Shown here: positions 10,030 through 20,830 of the stretch, piece after piece
How positions within the stretch are numbered: position 1 is the stretch's first letter
Layout: every line of letters starts with the position of its first letter
NCBI GenBank assembly: GCA_946965045.2
Contig: OX337228.1
Location: 2,232,001 to 2,296,000, forward strand
Direction: 5' to 3'
DNA: 64,000 bases
Origin: Epithemia pelagica
Taxonomy: Eukaryota; Bacillariophyta; Bacillariophyceae; Surirellales; Surirellaceae
Program-made: the position numbers and the translations under genes
The notes under the pieces: model-generated
Databases searched by the model: none
Seen by the model: only the letters and a program-made list of their open reading frames with translations
What the model was told of the DNA's origin: nothing

Positions 10030-11218
10030 CTATTCCTCATCGTCGTGTTCGTTTCGCACAATGGGTTTCAAATTTGGATCATGGAAAGAGCAACACGACT
10101 CGCCTTCGCCCTCATCTCCCCCCTCCTCGAGACCTTTTGTGCATGTCGTTGCAACCATGCGTTGGTTAGCTTTCAAACTTTGTCTTTCCCCCTTTGAGCA
10201 TGCAGCATTCAACAGTACCCATGCATCTTGCTCCTTCTCAATCCATTCATACAAAAATTCTTCAAAAAGCTTTACGTAGGCCTCGTCACCCAGTCCCGCG
10301 TTGGTCCGAACCCATTCCAAAGCCGCAAAAGGAACCATAGTGGATGGTTTGAGCTTCTTTTTCGCTTTCAGATCGGCGAGGTCGTGTAGTGGAAGAAAGA
10401 TCAAGCTGTCACTGTGGATTCTATTTCGGTCCATGTAACGAGCTGCAACACCCTTTCGTCCTTGGGATATCTGGGATGTGATTTCGGAAGTTTCAAATTT
10501 GATAAAGCCATCATGGTGTCCATTCGCAAGCAAACACCACAGAAGGAGGTCATCCTTCTTCTTCTTAGAAGAAGTCCCTGGGCTACCTCTATACTGCTCT
10601 TTGAATCCCTCACCACACAATTCATTCATACTATGATTTCTCATTTGACGCCCGAAATCAGCATGCTCCCAGGCATGAAGGTATATCTTTTGCTTGTATT
10701 TTCCAGGGTAAGTTCCAATTTGTCGTAACTCAGCCACGTGTTTGACTGCTTCTCGAGCCGCCCTGTTGCCAGGTCGAGCGATTGAGTACGCCTGAAAGAA
10801 CAAAGGCAAGCTCTTGCGCACTTGAAGTTTACTTGGATAGATTGTCATGAGGCTTCGATCGACGAGCCGTGGTTTGCTGCCAAACAACAGTTTGACAACA
10901 AGATCAGGAGCATAGAAATACAGCAACAGCCCTCCCACAGTCACTAAGATCCACATAGTCTTTAGATACTTGAGGATCTGATCTTTCAAAGCCCCGTCAG
11001 CAAAAGCACCGAGAGTTTCCTCCTGTTCTTTTTCCATATCCCTCTGGGCTCTCATCTGACGCAACATGCGTTGGTGTTTGGATATGGGTTTCTTCTTTTT
11101 CGTGCTCTTGTTCGGAGGCCCCGCATCTTTCCCAGGGAGCTGGAATCGTATACACGCGTCGTCGGATCACACGATCGCCCTCCTTGATTGTCTCCCAGCC
11201 CGTGTCGTTATCTGCCAT
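10030..11218 (-). CDS. Single-pass membrane protein of unknown function, apparent frame change
   Basis: I do not recognise the family. The main frame runs from 11067 to 10030 (345 aa): a charged helix, one membrane segment (MWILVTVGGLLLYFYAP), then a soluble region and an acidic tail. The frame is open further upstream, to a stop near 11170, without an ATG, reading QLPGKDAGPPNKSTKKKKP. A second frame with a good ATG at 11218 (MADNDTGWETIKEGDRVIRR) reads into the same DNA. Joining VYTI to QLPGKD needs one base lost near 11138-11142. Either the sequence has an extra base, the gene is frameshifted, or the protein starts at 11067. I see no usable intron, since the only GT-AG that fixes the frame is 16 nt. 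The gene is divergent from the AlgH gene. Confidence 0.7.
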
Positions 11219-11431
11219 TTCTCAAAACGATTAGCTATATGCAAGAGGGAGGCCGATTGTGTTCGTCCTCTTTGGAACGAATCCACAGAAAATAGTGCTC
11301 CAAAGAAACTTGCATGCATATTTTGTGCGACTACGGAAGATCTTTGAAGAACTCCAAATTCCAAATGCCAAACCCGCGGCAAGAGTCAATCGAATCCCTC
11401 AATATCAAGATACCTCGTTGTTCCATCCAAT

Positions 11432-12235
11432 ATGATGAGATTATGGCGCTATGCAGCTTTCGGCTCCTTGCTAATGGAAGTTGTGGGCGGCTTTCTATTG
11501 AATCCGGTTCCCAATAGTAGTATATCGTGGCGGAAAGATGTGCTGGAGAACGCAAGTCCCCGTTGCTCGTCCCAGCTGTACCGCTCCAAGAAGCCAAGCA
11601 CCGAGAAGGGGGAAGAAGATGATAAGGCACTTCCGGACGGTTCTGTTCGCTTCCTTGGTCGTGGGGAGGATGCGATTGTAAGACCTGGATGTGTCTTGGT
11701 TGCTCCGTCCAATGAGTTTCACCATTTTTATCGCCGATCGGCCATTTTCATTTATGGCATGGGCGAAGATCCAGATGAGGAAAATGTTTATGTAATTCGA
11801 GGTCTGATTATTGATCACCCAACTCCTTTCACTCTTGCCGAAATGATGGAACAAAATCCTGTTGTACCGAACAATCCTTTGGGGACCAATTTCTTGTTTC
11901 GAGGGGGCGACAAGGGGCAGGAGGGAGTCATTTTGTTACACGACCAGGACGATATGGGCCAAAATGAGATTGGTTTATCTGGTATCTATGAAGGCGGGTG
12001 GCAGATCGCATTGGACAGCTGTGCCGAAGGATCAAAAGACACAAAGAATTTCAAGGCATTCTTCAACTACTGTGAATTCACGGAGGATGAGCTTGAGGAT
12101 CTGCTAAGTTCCGCTGAAGATGGAGACTCGTGGGCCTCGGTGGAAGTCCAACCAAGTGTCATTTTAGATCCAGATTGGGATCGAGGGGATGCCTGGAGTA
12201 GGCTGAGAAACACCCTGCAGAAAATGAATGTATAA
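11432..12235 (+). CDS. AlgH/YqgE (UPF0301, DUF179) family protein, probably plastid-targeted
   Basis: This is a 267-aa protein. The core from about residue 75 carries the family landmarks: RPGCVLVAPSNEFHHFYRRS, then GLIIDHPTPFTL, then LFRGGDKGQEGVILLHD. The bacterial homologues are small proteins of uncertain function, and the biochemical role here is unknown. The N-terminus (MMRLWRYAAFGSLLMEVVGG followed by F) looks like a signal peptide, with a phenylalanine at the presumed cleavage site. That is the hallmark of bipartite plastid presequences in secondary red-lineage plastids, so plastid location is a reasonable inference. Two ATGs stand in tandem at 11432 and 11435. The gene is intronless, and its start is about 210 bp from that of the divergent membrane-protein gene. 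Confidence 0.9.
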   Translation: MMRLWRYAAFGSLLMEVVGGFLLNPVPNSSISWRKDVLENASPRCSSQLYRSKKPSTEKGEEDDKALPDGSVRFLGRGEDAIVRPGCVLVAPSNEFHHFYRRSAIFIYGMGEDPDEENVYVIRGLIIDHPTPFTLAEMMEQNPVVPNNPLGTNFLFRGGDKGQEGVILLHDQDDMGQNEIGLSGIYEGGWQIALDSCAEGSKDTKNFKAFFNYCEFTEDELEDLLSSAEDGDSWASVEVQPSVILDPDWDRGDAWSRLRNTLQKMNV

Positions 12236-12409
12236 GCGTATGATATGTTGTATGCACCATTTTGTAGGATGATGATATACCATGATGACGAGCAAGCGAA
12301 GAACCTGGGGGCTATGCTATGACACGATCATTTAGTTTAGTTTGTAACAGAGGCGGAACAACATTCACCTCCATACTTCCCCTTCTCAGAAACAAGCTTC
12401 ATCTACACA

Positions 12410-14534
12410 TTATTGTGGAGGTTTCTCTTGAGATTTTTCTGGCGTGTTTGCAACATCTTCCCCTGCCGGCTTTGCATCGGAGCTCCCAGCCGAACGTCCC
12501 TTACTTTCTTCTGCCTCGGCAGGATCTCGTCCTTCCTCATCACCGAGCTGTTGTTGTTGTTGCTGCTGTTGCTGCTCCATCAGTTTCTTATTCTTTTCTT
12601 CCGCATACTTATCAAGGCTGTTGGCGGGTCTGTGCTTCTTGATATGGGCCTTTCCAGGGAGTTCCAAGCCACGTTTCCTTGCGGTCTGAACATAAGACTT
12701 GTAGTAGCACCGAATTCGATCTCGGATAGCCACAAAATTGAAATCATCTGGATCAAACGTATAGTTGTGTTGTTCCGCAACGGCAAGGAGCTGTTCGGTC
12801 AACCAGTTGTTATATTGCTTTTGTTCAGCTGTGTAGTTCTTGGACGAATGTTCCAAATAATCATCGCGATTGGCGATCAAAAACCGTTCCAACTAAAAGC
12901 AGAAACAACAATGGTTGAGATATCCTGATAGAAAGAAAGATGTGTCCAGATCCCAGCAGGATTGTGCTTACCTCAGGATAGTGTTTCCAAGAAAACTTCC
13001 GTCGCAACACTGTCTTTTCCTCGATATGAGGCTGTTGCACGTACGTGTACGGAGCAGCATGGTAAGGATCACCTGGTCTAGGCGGTTGTGGAGGAGGAGG
13101 TACACCACCATACATGAAACGAGAAGAATACGGTTGCCCAGGCGGCGGGGGCCTGGACATGGATGGACCAGGTGGAGGCGGACTTGATGGCCATTCCTGT
13201 GAAGGAGGTCCAAAGGAGCCATGTCCCGGAGGTGGAGGACCAAAATAGCGACGAGCAGGCTGCAAAGAGCTGGAGTCATGAGAAATTCCGCTTTCGTGAG
13301 AGTCAAAAGAATGACGCTCAACCACGGCTGGATGAGACTGCGGTGGCCCAAACTCTGGGTCAACACCCCTTGGCCAACCTGGTGGTACAGGACCGCCTCG
13401 ACCAGGAGGAGGATATGGCTGATATGCCGCGTTCCGGCCTGGAGGTGGGGCGTTGTAGTGGTAAGGCGGTGGAGCTCCACGTGGGTCTTCGCCATAAGGC
13501 GGGTAATAAGGTGGCATAGGAGTCACAGCCTTGGGTCCTTTCACTGGAGGGGGCACGCTGCGCGGTGGTGGTGGTACCTCTGGAAAAGATGGATGCACAT
13601 GTACTTCAGATTTCCGCTTGTTCGATGAAGTGTTATCTGTGGTGGGTGTGATGACTGGGCTTGTTCGAGTAGTACGTCGGAGCGGGGATGTCGGTGGTAC
13701 CGACGACACATGACTACCAGAATCTGATTTTTTCGACTTTTGCCCTGGCTTCGTTTCCATATCTGAGCTGACCTTTGCCAACAAGGCGAGTGGGTCACCG
13801 CCCTTGTCTTCCTCATCACCTTCATTGTCTTCCCTGGAATGCGTCCTGTCAAACTCAGGTTCGTCGTCTTCTCGGTCCAAATCACTAGGTTTCTTCTGGG
13901 TCTCCGGGGAAGGTGGCTCCCATGGTGCTGGTCCGGCATTCCTGGGGATTGGAGGCAGATGCTGTCGGTGAAGTGGCATCACAAGTCGAGAAGTGCGTGG
14001 GGGACCTGGGGGCAAGCTGCGACTTCTTCCAGCAAAGGGAGAGTCAGGAAAGAACGTGTTGCTCCTGCTTTCTCCGTAAGCCCGATGATGCGAACGAGGA
14101 GTTCCTGCGTTGGAAGCCCCTCGAGCCGAATAGGGAGGTGTGCCCCGATGAATGATTTGAGAACGATGCGTGGGGGCTGGTCTCCCCCCACGGTACGGAG
14201 TCGATGCCATGGGCGGATGCTGACGATCGAACGGGTGAGCAGCATGAGGGTGGTGCGGCGGTGCCCCGTGTGTAGGGCTCATCGATCGCGAATGAGGGAC
14301 ATCGTGATAGAAGAAGTCAGAGTCGCTCCGTGACACCATTGGGCTGTGGTGGGGATGACTTGAATGAGGCGGGCCGGATGGGGGGACACCGCTGCTGCCT
14401 CTCGGAGTGCCATAGTATGGGCCAGGGTAGGACGGAGGAGCATGGGCATCAGGGCTTCCATAATAGGGATCATAGGAACTTGAATAGGAGTGTGGTGGGC
14501 GAGACCGCCAGTCGTTTCTTCCAGTGGTGGCCAT
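12410..14534 (-). CDS. Proline-rich protein with diatom-type YPE-LE domain, paralogue 1
   Basis: There are two exons: 14534-12972 and 12892-12410. The 79-bp intron (12971-12893) has GTAAGC and TTTTAG borders; the product is 681 aa. The first 500 residues are low-complexity Pro/Gly/Ser/His/Tyr. A basic lead (VLRRKFSWKHYPE) ends exon 1, and exon 2 opens with LERFLIANRDDYLEHSSKNY. The domain of about 85 residues ends with RDRIRCYYKSYVQTARKRG. A poly-Gln run (9 Q) and an acidic tail follow. I do not know the function. The basic, aromatic domain could bind nucleic acid, but that is a guess. Two further copies of the domain lie at 20831-21577 and 37640-38705, and the intron position is shared with the latter. 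Confidence 0.85.
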
Positions 14535-16665
14535 GGCGTCAATTCAATCGTTCGAAGGTGCGCAACCTCACAAAAATGGCTGTTCACCTATTAACACGGG
14601 TCCTTTCGACCGATTGCAGCTGTGAATCAACTCGAGCTGCCGAAATAATGGCTTCAATGCAATGAACAGCAACAATAGTCAGCTTTGCTTGACTTTGTAA
14701 CAACGTTTCCGTTTCACTAACGTTCCGCTCAGTCGTTGTCCTTTGTCCTTTTCCTTCGTCGTGGCAGGAACAAGAGAAAACCCGATCCCACCTTCATAGA
14801 CATGATTGATATCCGTTGACAAGCATGAGTACCACGCGCAACCTAGCAGTCCAACGAACAGAAATGCCACATATCACGGAAAAGATTTGGAGATCATGTC
14901 GCTTGGATTTGGGACATCTTTATTAGATCTTCAGGTTCGTATATATTTCCAACACTATTTGGTACTCGCGCCATCCCCTAGTCTGCCACAATCTATACAG
15001 TTCATCACCTATGCTGTCTATTGTAGTGTACCAAGGTTGTTCGTGGAAGGAGGTGGAGGAGAGGTGGAAGTTTTCCCCTCGATATCGGAATGGACGTTCC
15101 GCGCCGGGTCCAAGACCCCAACTCTCAGCGGGTCAATCACTTCGTATCCCGGAAAATTAAAATTTCAAAGCTACAACTATCGAATATAATATACTTTGTC
15201 CTTCGAGGTTTGAAAGATCAAAATCACGCGCCATACACCAACGCTTGGGATGTCACTGATTGTTGCCGACCAACACCAATCGATCGGTCTCCCGTCGGTG
15301 CTTGGGTTGGCTACCATCGCAGAAGATGCACGTAAGCGTAAAGAGACTATCATGCGCTCTCTCTAGCTAGAGAACCTCTACCTAGACTCCGAAAACGGTA
15401 GAGGGTAGAGGGTAAAGCACTCTCATTTGCCCGTGGTGCTTTAGACGCAAAAGAAACACTTCCAATATTACACCAAACACCAAACTCCATGCACCAGCGC
15501 TTTCACTTTCACGTCCGCGTAGTTGTGAAATTGATCACATAAGGCTTCATTTTAATGTTGATCGCATTGCAGTGAACAGTGAACGATGAACTTGGAACGT
15601 GCTTGTCACGACACACAAGATTCAACGGTACCAAGTACCAAGGTCTTTTAGTTTTTGTAGCCACGGGTTTCATATTTTGATCGCCAAATTCGTTGGCGTA
15701 TCATAGATACCCCACGGGGACGGGACGAGAGACCATTTACACCTCTCGGCGCTCGGAAGACTGTGAGCTAGAGGAGTAGCTAAGGAATGCTCTAGTACGC
15801 AATGAACCTTCAATGATGCAGGCAGCTCGATACGACATGAGGAATAACAAAGAACCGGCCGTCCCTAGCAGCATTATTTGAACTTACTCCTAGATAGTGC
15901 CTACCTAGTGCCTCTCTAGAGAAATGGGGCGGAAGCTTGTGGTTGTGGCTTGTGGCGGGTGGCTACCATGGAAATACACTCCCGATTCCCGATTCCCGAT
16001 CCTGATGGGGGTAAATACAGCTGGTGCTCTGCTCTCCAGCGGTCTATTTCCTTCAAAGTACAATCCTTTTTATAGTAATTATATGCTGCTGAGAAAAGTG
16101 GATGTATCTGTACTGACTGTCTGTTGTCGTTCTGGACAGACGGAGGTCAAGGCGACAGACGAGGACGCACCTCGGCAAAACAAGGCAACTCCGCATTCCC
16201 ACGGACGGTCCGTTTTGGATACCCAGAGGCAACATCGAAGAAGAGCCTTCCCGCTTGAATCGGGGAAGCCAAAACATCGAAAGGCCTTTTCGCCTGATCA
16301 CATTGGTTCGACGTCTTCCCTGTGTCCCTTCCTTTTTAGAGACAAGGTAATTGGCAGCATTTCCGCGTATTGCTCGATTGACACCGGCAGAGGCCACCTG
16401 ATGACTGGTATGGAGTTGGGACTCCACAGTACTCTTCAGCTTCTGTCGAGACCGAACCGTCGCTGACGCTCATACTAGTGTCTTGATTGAGACGTATCGG
16501 AGGCTTCCTTTTGCTGTTATCTTTGTCGCATGATTCTTGTAGCCCCCAGAGCAAACTCATTTCCCGTTGCTTCTCTTCATTTTTCCGTTTCACTTTATTG
16601 TCATGGTTCAACACATGCCGTTTTACTTATACTGTGCGCCCTGCGCAGAGCCGCAACCAGAGATT
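14535..16665. other. Intergenic, 2.1 kb, divergent promoters
   Basis: This stretch lies between the 5' end of paralogue 1 (minus strand) and the microexon gene (plus strand). I see no convincing gene. An open frame at 15924-16466 (180 codons) has no recognisable domain. The DNA is rich in short CTAG/TAGAGG motifs, for example around 15360-15415 and 15775-15920. A small tandem CCCGATT repeat lies near 15980-16000. Confidence 0.5.
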
Positions 16666-18620
16666 ATGACTTCGACTTCTCTCGAGGCTTCTGACTCCAG
16701 AGAGAATGAGAATGGAGATACACGTATCGCGGAAGAGTATGGGCCCAAAATTGGAAGAAAGGGGGACCCTCGCATGGTATGTGAAATGCGGACGCGCAAA
16801 TTGATTGCACAAGCAAAAGTTTTTCTCAACATATGTAATTGTTTTCATGCGGTTGTTTGTCATAAACCACCTAGCATCGGTAAGTCATCGTCAAGTCGAG
16901 CCAAGATAGCGTGAAAGGATTCATAGGGTTGGTCATTCTAATTATTTGCTTTATTTGTAGAGCTGTTGCTGCTCGTCTTGCAGATCCTGAGCTCTCACTA
17001 TTTGAGGCGTTGAAGGTTGGAGGCTTTGAGTATCAAGACGATACTGAACCAACTGCCAGCGATAGTGAAAACATCACTCTTGGACAACGAAAAAACCAGC
17101 TTTCAAGACGCCTCCGTTTAGCAAAGAAAGCTGAGGGTCCGTCTATGGAAAACAACGCTGAAACTAGCTTGGATGAGTCCTCCTCCTCGACGCGAACAAA
17201 GAATGGCACTCGCAAAAGTAAACAAAGAGTTACGTCTAAGCAAACCAAACGGACCAGCCCTGAAATCATGACCACTCGCAAGCGCGATCCAGAAATGTCA
17301 TCAGAGATTCTTGGTGATACAGACTCTAAGAGTATCGAAGAGCTAAAAGATCGTCTTTCACCTGAGAATCATAAACGTCGCAGAGAAGAGCAGTCTGCAT
17401 TAGCTGCGAAGTACCATCCAGACTTCCGCCATATTATCATTCCACGGGGAGCCGGTGGTTTGTCATTCTCAGAGTCAAGTCAACCGCGTGAGTTAGATCG
17501 AGTAAAGGATAAGAACAAGTCATGGGTTGAGGATCAACTCATATCAAATGGATTCTCTGACCTTAGACACGGTCAGAAGCCTCGCTCTTCAATGCCACCT
17601 CCGTCAATCTCTAACGTTGCGATACGAAGCTTGAACGCCACTGCAAAGTCTGTTGGAATAACACTCGAGCAACTGGCCCTTGCTCTTTCCACTAGTAAAA
17701 ACTTGATGCAAATTCTTTCAGGAGCAAATTCCGAAGAATGTGATGAAGACACGACGAAGAAGCAAGAGCTTGCTCTTCGTTTGCATGAATACGAGACCAA
17801 AACGCTTTATTCAAGATGCATGTTGCTGTCTGGGTATGGGCACGAAGAAGCAAGTGAAGGAAACCAGGTTCAACTAAGATTTGCGCTCGAAGCCTGGCAG
17901 AAAGAAGGCAAGCGGCTACAAGAATTAATCCGTAACAGCACGGATGTGATCTGTGATGAAGCACCCACGGGGCAATATCAGAACCCAGTCAACACAATGC
18001 ATAGTATTGAAGCGGCACGTCTTGTATCCTCTCATTCTAACGATCACGGAGGTGATTCTTCTCAGTCAACTCAGACTCATTTGCATCGCTCTATCTCAGA
18101 CTCGTCTGGACGTCACATACATAAATTAGAAGGAAAGTGTGGACATCGAGCTATACTTCATCAACCAAAAGGAGGGACACCTCACATCGATTTCGTTGTC
18201 GGCGACAAAGTCGAGTGCTATGGTGACGTGCGACCTTCACCGGATGCCCCAAACAACCATTGGCCTAGCCAATACCGATGCGACGAACTTGATTGTACGA
18301 CCGCAGACCTGTGTTCTAAAGCTCGTGCAGAAGACCCTGAGAGCTCATCCGGTGGAGATGGGATAAGATCAAATAAGGCCAAGGTACTCGACTTGAGCAG
18401 TGTCGATTTGACCACGCCAGAGTGGTCGCTGGACTTCAATGACGATGTTCTGATGGGCTTGTTCCGACTGGGTGACAAAGGTTCCGACAAAAGCTCAGAC
18501 CAGTCTCGAAGTTCAGAGCCGCAACTTGAACCGCAATTACCGGAGATTGTCACGGATGATAGCCAGTCGGGAGATACTAAGAACAGTGTGTCTATGACGC
18601 AGGACATGTTCAAGATATAG
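16666..18620 (+). CDS. Unknown diatom-type protein with 'DPRMHRAVAARL' motif, spliced through a 5-nt microexon
   Basis: My model has three exons: 16666-16776, 16875-16879 and 16961-18620. The introns are 98 bp (GTATGT...CCTAG) and 81 bp (GTAAGT...TTGTAG). Only inclusion of the 5-base exon CATCG joins the frames, giving GDPRM-HR-AVAARLADPELS and a total of 591 aa. From memory, this motif followed by SLxEALxxGGF recurs in diatom hypothetical proteins, which supports the model; no search was run. The rest is Ser/Lys-rich and disordered, with a Cys/His segment near residues 440-485 (CGHRAILHQPKGG, then DKVECY and several Cys). An in-frame ATG upstream at 16603 is possible. Function unknown. Confidence 0.8.
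16875..16879 (+). other. 5-nt microexon (CATCG)
   Basis: It is flanked by a consensus acceptor (CCTAG) and donor (GTAAGT). It supplies His and two bases of Arg in the motif PRM-HR-AVAARL. Without it the first exon and the long third exon are out of frame with each other. Confidence 0.75.
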
Positions 18621-18842
18621 AATGCTTGTTCAAGTAATTGTCTGCTCGCAGCGTTGGGAACGATGCAAACATTGTAAGGTACCAGTGACTATGCATAGGT
18701 CTTAGATTTTTCTCGCCCCTTGGGACTAACTTTTTTTCTAAAATAGAAGAAGTGAACTTCATGCACTATTAAACAGTGTTTCACAAGAAGAGAAACATTC
18801 GACAATGGGAACAAAGGTAGCTACGAAGGCATTCAAAATAAC

Positions 18843-20630
18843 CTACGGTGCCTTGGTTTCTCTCTTTTTTCGTAGGTGAGCTGGTAGAAGGGATAGGACG
18901 TCCTTGTCCAATCTAGCCTTCTTTCCTCTATCTTTTGGAGAATCCTCTTCACCATGATCGACGCCACCGGAAAAATCCTCCATTATGGGATACGTGTCAA
19001 CGACTGGGCAGTGTCCGTCGTCAACGTTGGTGTGCTCATGATCAACAAGATAAGGGGCATTCTCCATATCAGGATTTACATCGCTTGGTTCATCCACTGG
19101 ATAGGGAACATCGGCCATATCACCTTCGTGCGTAGGATATGGTTCATCCACGGGATAAGGAACATTGGCCATATCTCCTTCGTGCAAAGGATATTGATCG
19201 CGGTCATCATTTTCATACACACAGAAGCCTTCCACGGGATAAGGCACACTGTACATATCTTCCAAGACTTCGTTAGGCGCATTTGGTCCATCGCTTGGGT
19301 TTTCGCTTCTTGGTTGTACATACGGGCCACCTTGAGAACGTCCGGCGTCATCTTCAGTTGTATGTCCAGAAACAGCTCCACCAGAATCTTTTCTTTCCTC
19401 ATTGCAGTCAACGTAACGGGAGAATGGAGGTGCCAACGCCTCCTCCACTGAAGATGAATTAAAATCCCGATTCACTGAAGGTTTGTCTTCATGATTGACT
19501 GTCAATGTTTCCTCTTTCACATTCGATTGGTCTTCGTCAACGGAGTTCAGGACATGTTCGGCCCGAAGGGCGGCAATGCGATCCTGAACCGTCAAGGGTC
19601 TTCGCATTTCTGTACATGTCTGTGGGACAGGCTTCTTTTTGACCACACTGCCTCTGTGTAACGAAGTATTTTCTAAACTAGTCCACGCGCCTGATGGTGA
19701 GCGTCGAACTAGTTGGCTGGGTAAGAAAAAGCCCGCAACAATCCATTCTTTCATTTGAAAAAGAGGGAAAGGACCTTGAACGATACCAGCCTGGTCCCGA
19801 TATTGCCATTGCTCCTCCGTAGAGGTCCGCTCCGTCTGACATTCCGCAAGGTTCTCCAAACGCTGCTGGGTTGCAGTTTGTCTGTCCTGGAAATCAATGT
19901 CGTCATCGTCGGCCCAAATATCTGCTGCGAGGTTTTGCCTGCCGTATCGTTTCGGCCGATTCACGGATAGCAATGAATCGGATGCCCTCTTTTGCTTAGA
20001 ACCAGTTCTGATCATTCTTTCTTTATCAGAAATAGCCAAGTTCTGGCTGACGTTTGGAGTTTGTCCATTCGATTCATGGTTGCTTCCTTTAGAAGTTCTC
20101 CTGTTCTTGTTATCAGAGCTCAGCTTGGGTGGATTCTCTACGTATGATGGCTTCAGAGGAGGCTGTCCAGGAAGCCCGGCTTGACAGAGATCAGTTGTTG
20201 TTCCACCATTGGGAGTGTGATACAAACTAGGTTTACCTGGAGGAGGCTCACCATAAGGATTCAAAACGGCATCATAATAAACAGACAGGGACGGATTCTG
20301 CAGGGGTTTCCATGTTGATGCAGCGCTCGAACCTTTGGGAAAGTTAGCAGCCTGGGATGATTTTATTGATTGATTTGAATTTTTCTCTTGCTGCACAATC
20401 TTAAGCTCCTTCTTCAATCTATCAATCTTTGACTGAATGTTGTGGGGACGGATTTCTGCATCCTTGTGTTGTCGTTCCAAGTTTCGAATCTCATCTCGAA
20501 CGGAGGCAACTGTCTTCGTCTCTTTAACCTTGGCATCTCGAGCAGCTATGCGTTGTTCTTTGTTCTTTTGTAAATCTCGTTTACGCTTTTGTCTGTGCCA
20601 GTTGTTCAATCCACCGCCACTGCCCCCCAT
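18843..20630 (-). CDS. WBP11-like protein with GYF domain, probable pre-mRNA splicing factor
   Basis: This is a 595-aa intronless gene. The N-terminus (WHRQKRKRDLQKNKEQRIAA) and a coiled coil to about residue 85 resemble the Wbp11 domain, and NPYGEPPPGKP near 124-134 fits that family's proline motif. A GYF domain lies at about 274-320 (QWQYRD, GPFPLFQMKEW, VAGFF). GYF domains bind proline-rich peptides in splicing and translation factors. An acidic region near residues 470-560 holds imperfect repeats of VPYPVDEPYPTHEGDMA. The C-terminus LSLLPAHLRKKR is basic. It is likely a nuclear spliceosome-associated protein, by inference from domains. The start codon is followed by a glycine-rich leader. 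Confidence 0.8.
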   Translation of the reverse strand: MGGSGGGLNNWHRQKRKRDLQKNKEQRIAARDAKVKETKTVASVRDEIRNLERQHKDAEIRPHNIQSKIDRLKKELKIVQQEKNSNQSIKSSQAANFPKGSSAASTWKPLQNPSLSVYYDAVLNPYGEPPPGKPSLYHTPNGGTTTDLCQAGLPGQPPLKPSYVENPPKLSSDNKNRRTSKGSNHESNGQTPNVSQNLAISDKERMIRTGSKQKRASDSLLSVNRPKRYGRQNLAADIWADDDDIDFQDRQTATQQRLENLAECQTERTSTEEQWQYRDQAGIVQGPFPLFQMKEWIVAGFFLPSQLVRRSPSGAWTSLENTSLHRGSVVKKKPVPQTCTEMRRPLTVQDRIAALRAEHVLNSVDEDQSNVKEETLTVNHEDKPSVNRDFNSSSVEEALAPPFSRYVDCNEERKDSGGAVSGHTTEDDAGRSQGGPYVQPRSENPSDGPNAPNEVLEDMYSVPYPVEGFCVYENDDRDQYPLHEGDMANVPYPVDEPYPTHEGDMADVPYPVDEPSDVNPDMENAPYLVDHEHTNVDDGHCPVVDTYPIMEDFSGGVDHGEEDSPKDRGKKARLDKDVLSLLPAHLRKKRETKAP

Positions 20631-20830
20631 TGTGCCCAGGACTCAGAACGCTGTCTAAAAATATTAACGAATACTCTACCTAGCTAGTAGAGAGAAAAAC
20701 TAAAGAATCCAGCGGTAACATGAGTAGCGCTTGCTTCATAGCCCTGCTAGCCCCCAAACGGAAATGGCAGCTACTCCTCTAACCAAAGAGTGGAGTAACC
20801 TTAGGAGTAATAGTCTACTCCTACGAATAC

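Noticed and set aside
11125-11145. A 16-nt GT-AG intron that would join the two frames of the membrane-protein gene
   Set aside because: It is far shorter than every other intron in the window (68-98 bp). A one-base error or frameshift is more likely.
15924-16466. 180-codon open frame on the plus strand
   Set aside because: It has no recognisable domain, is low in typical coding character, and lies in a region of short repeats between divergent promoters.
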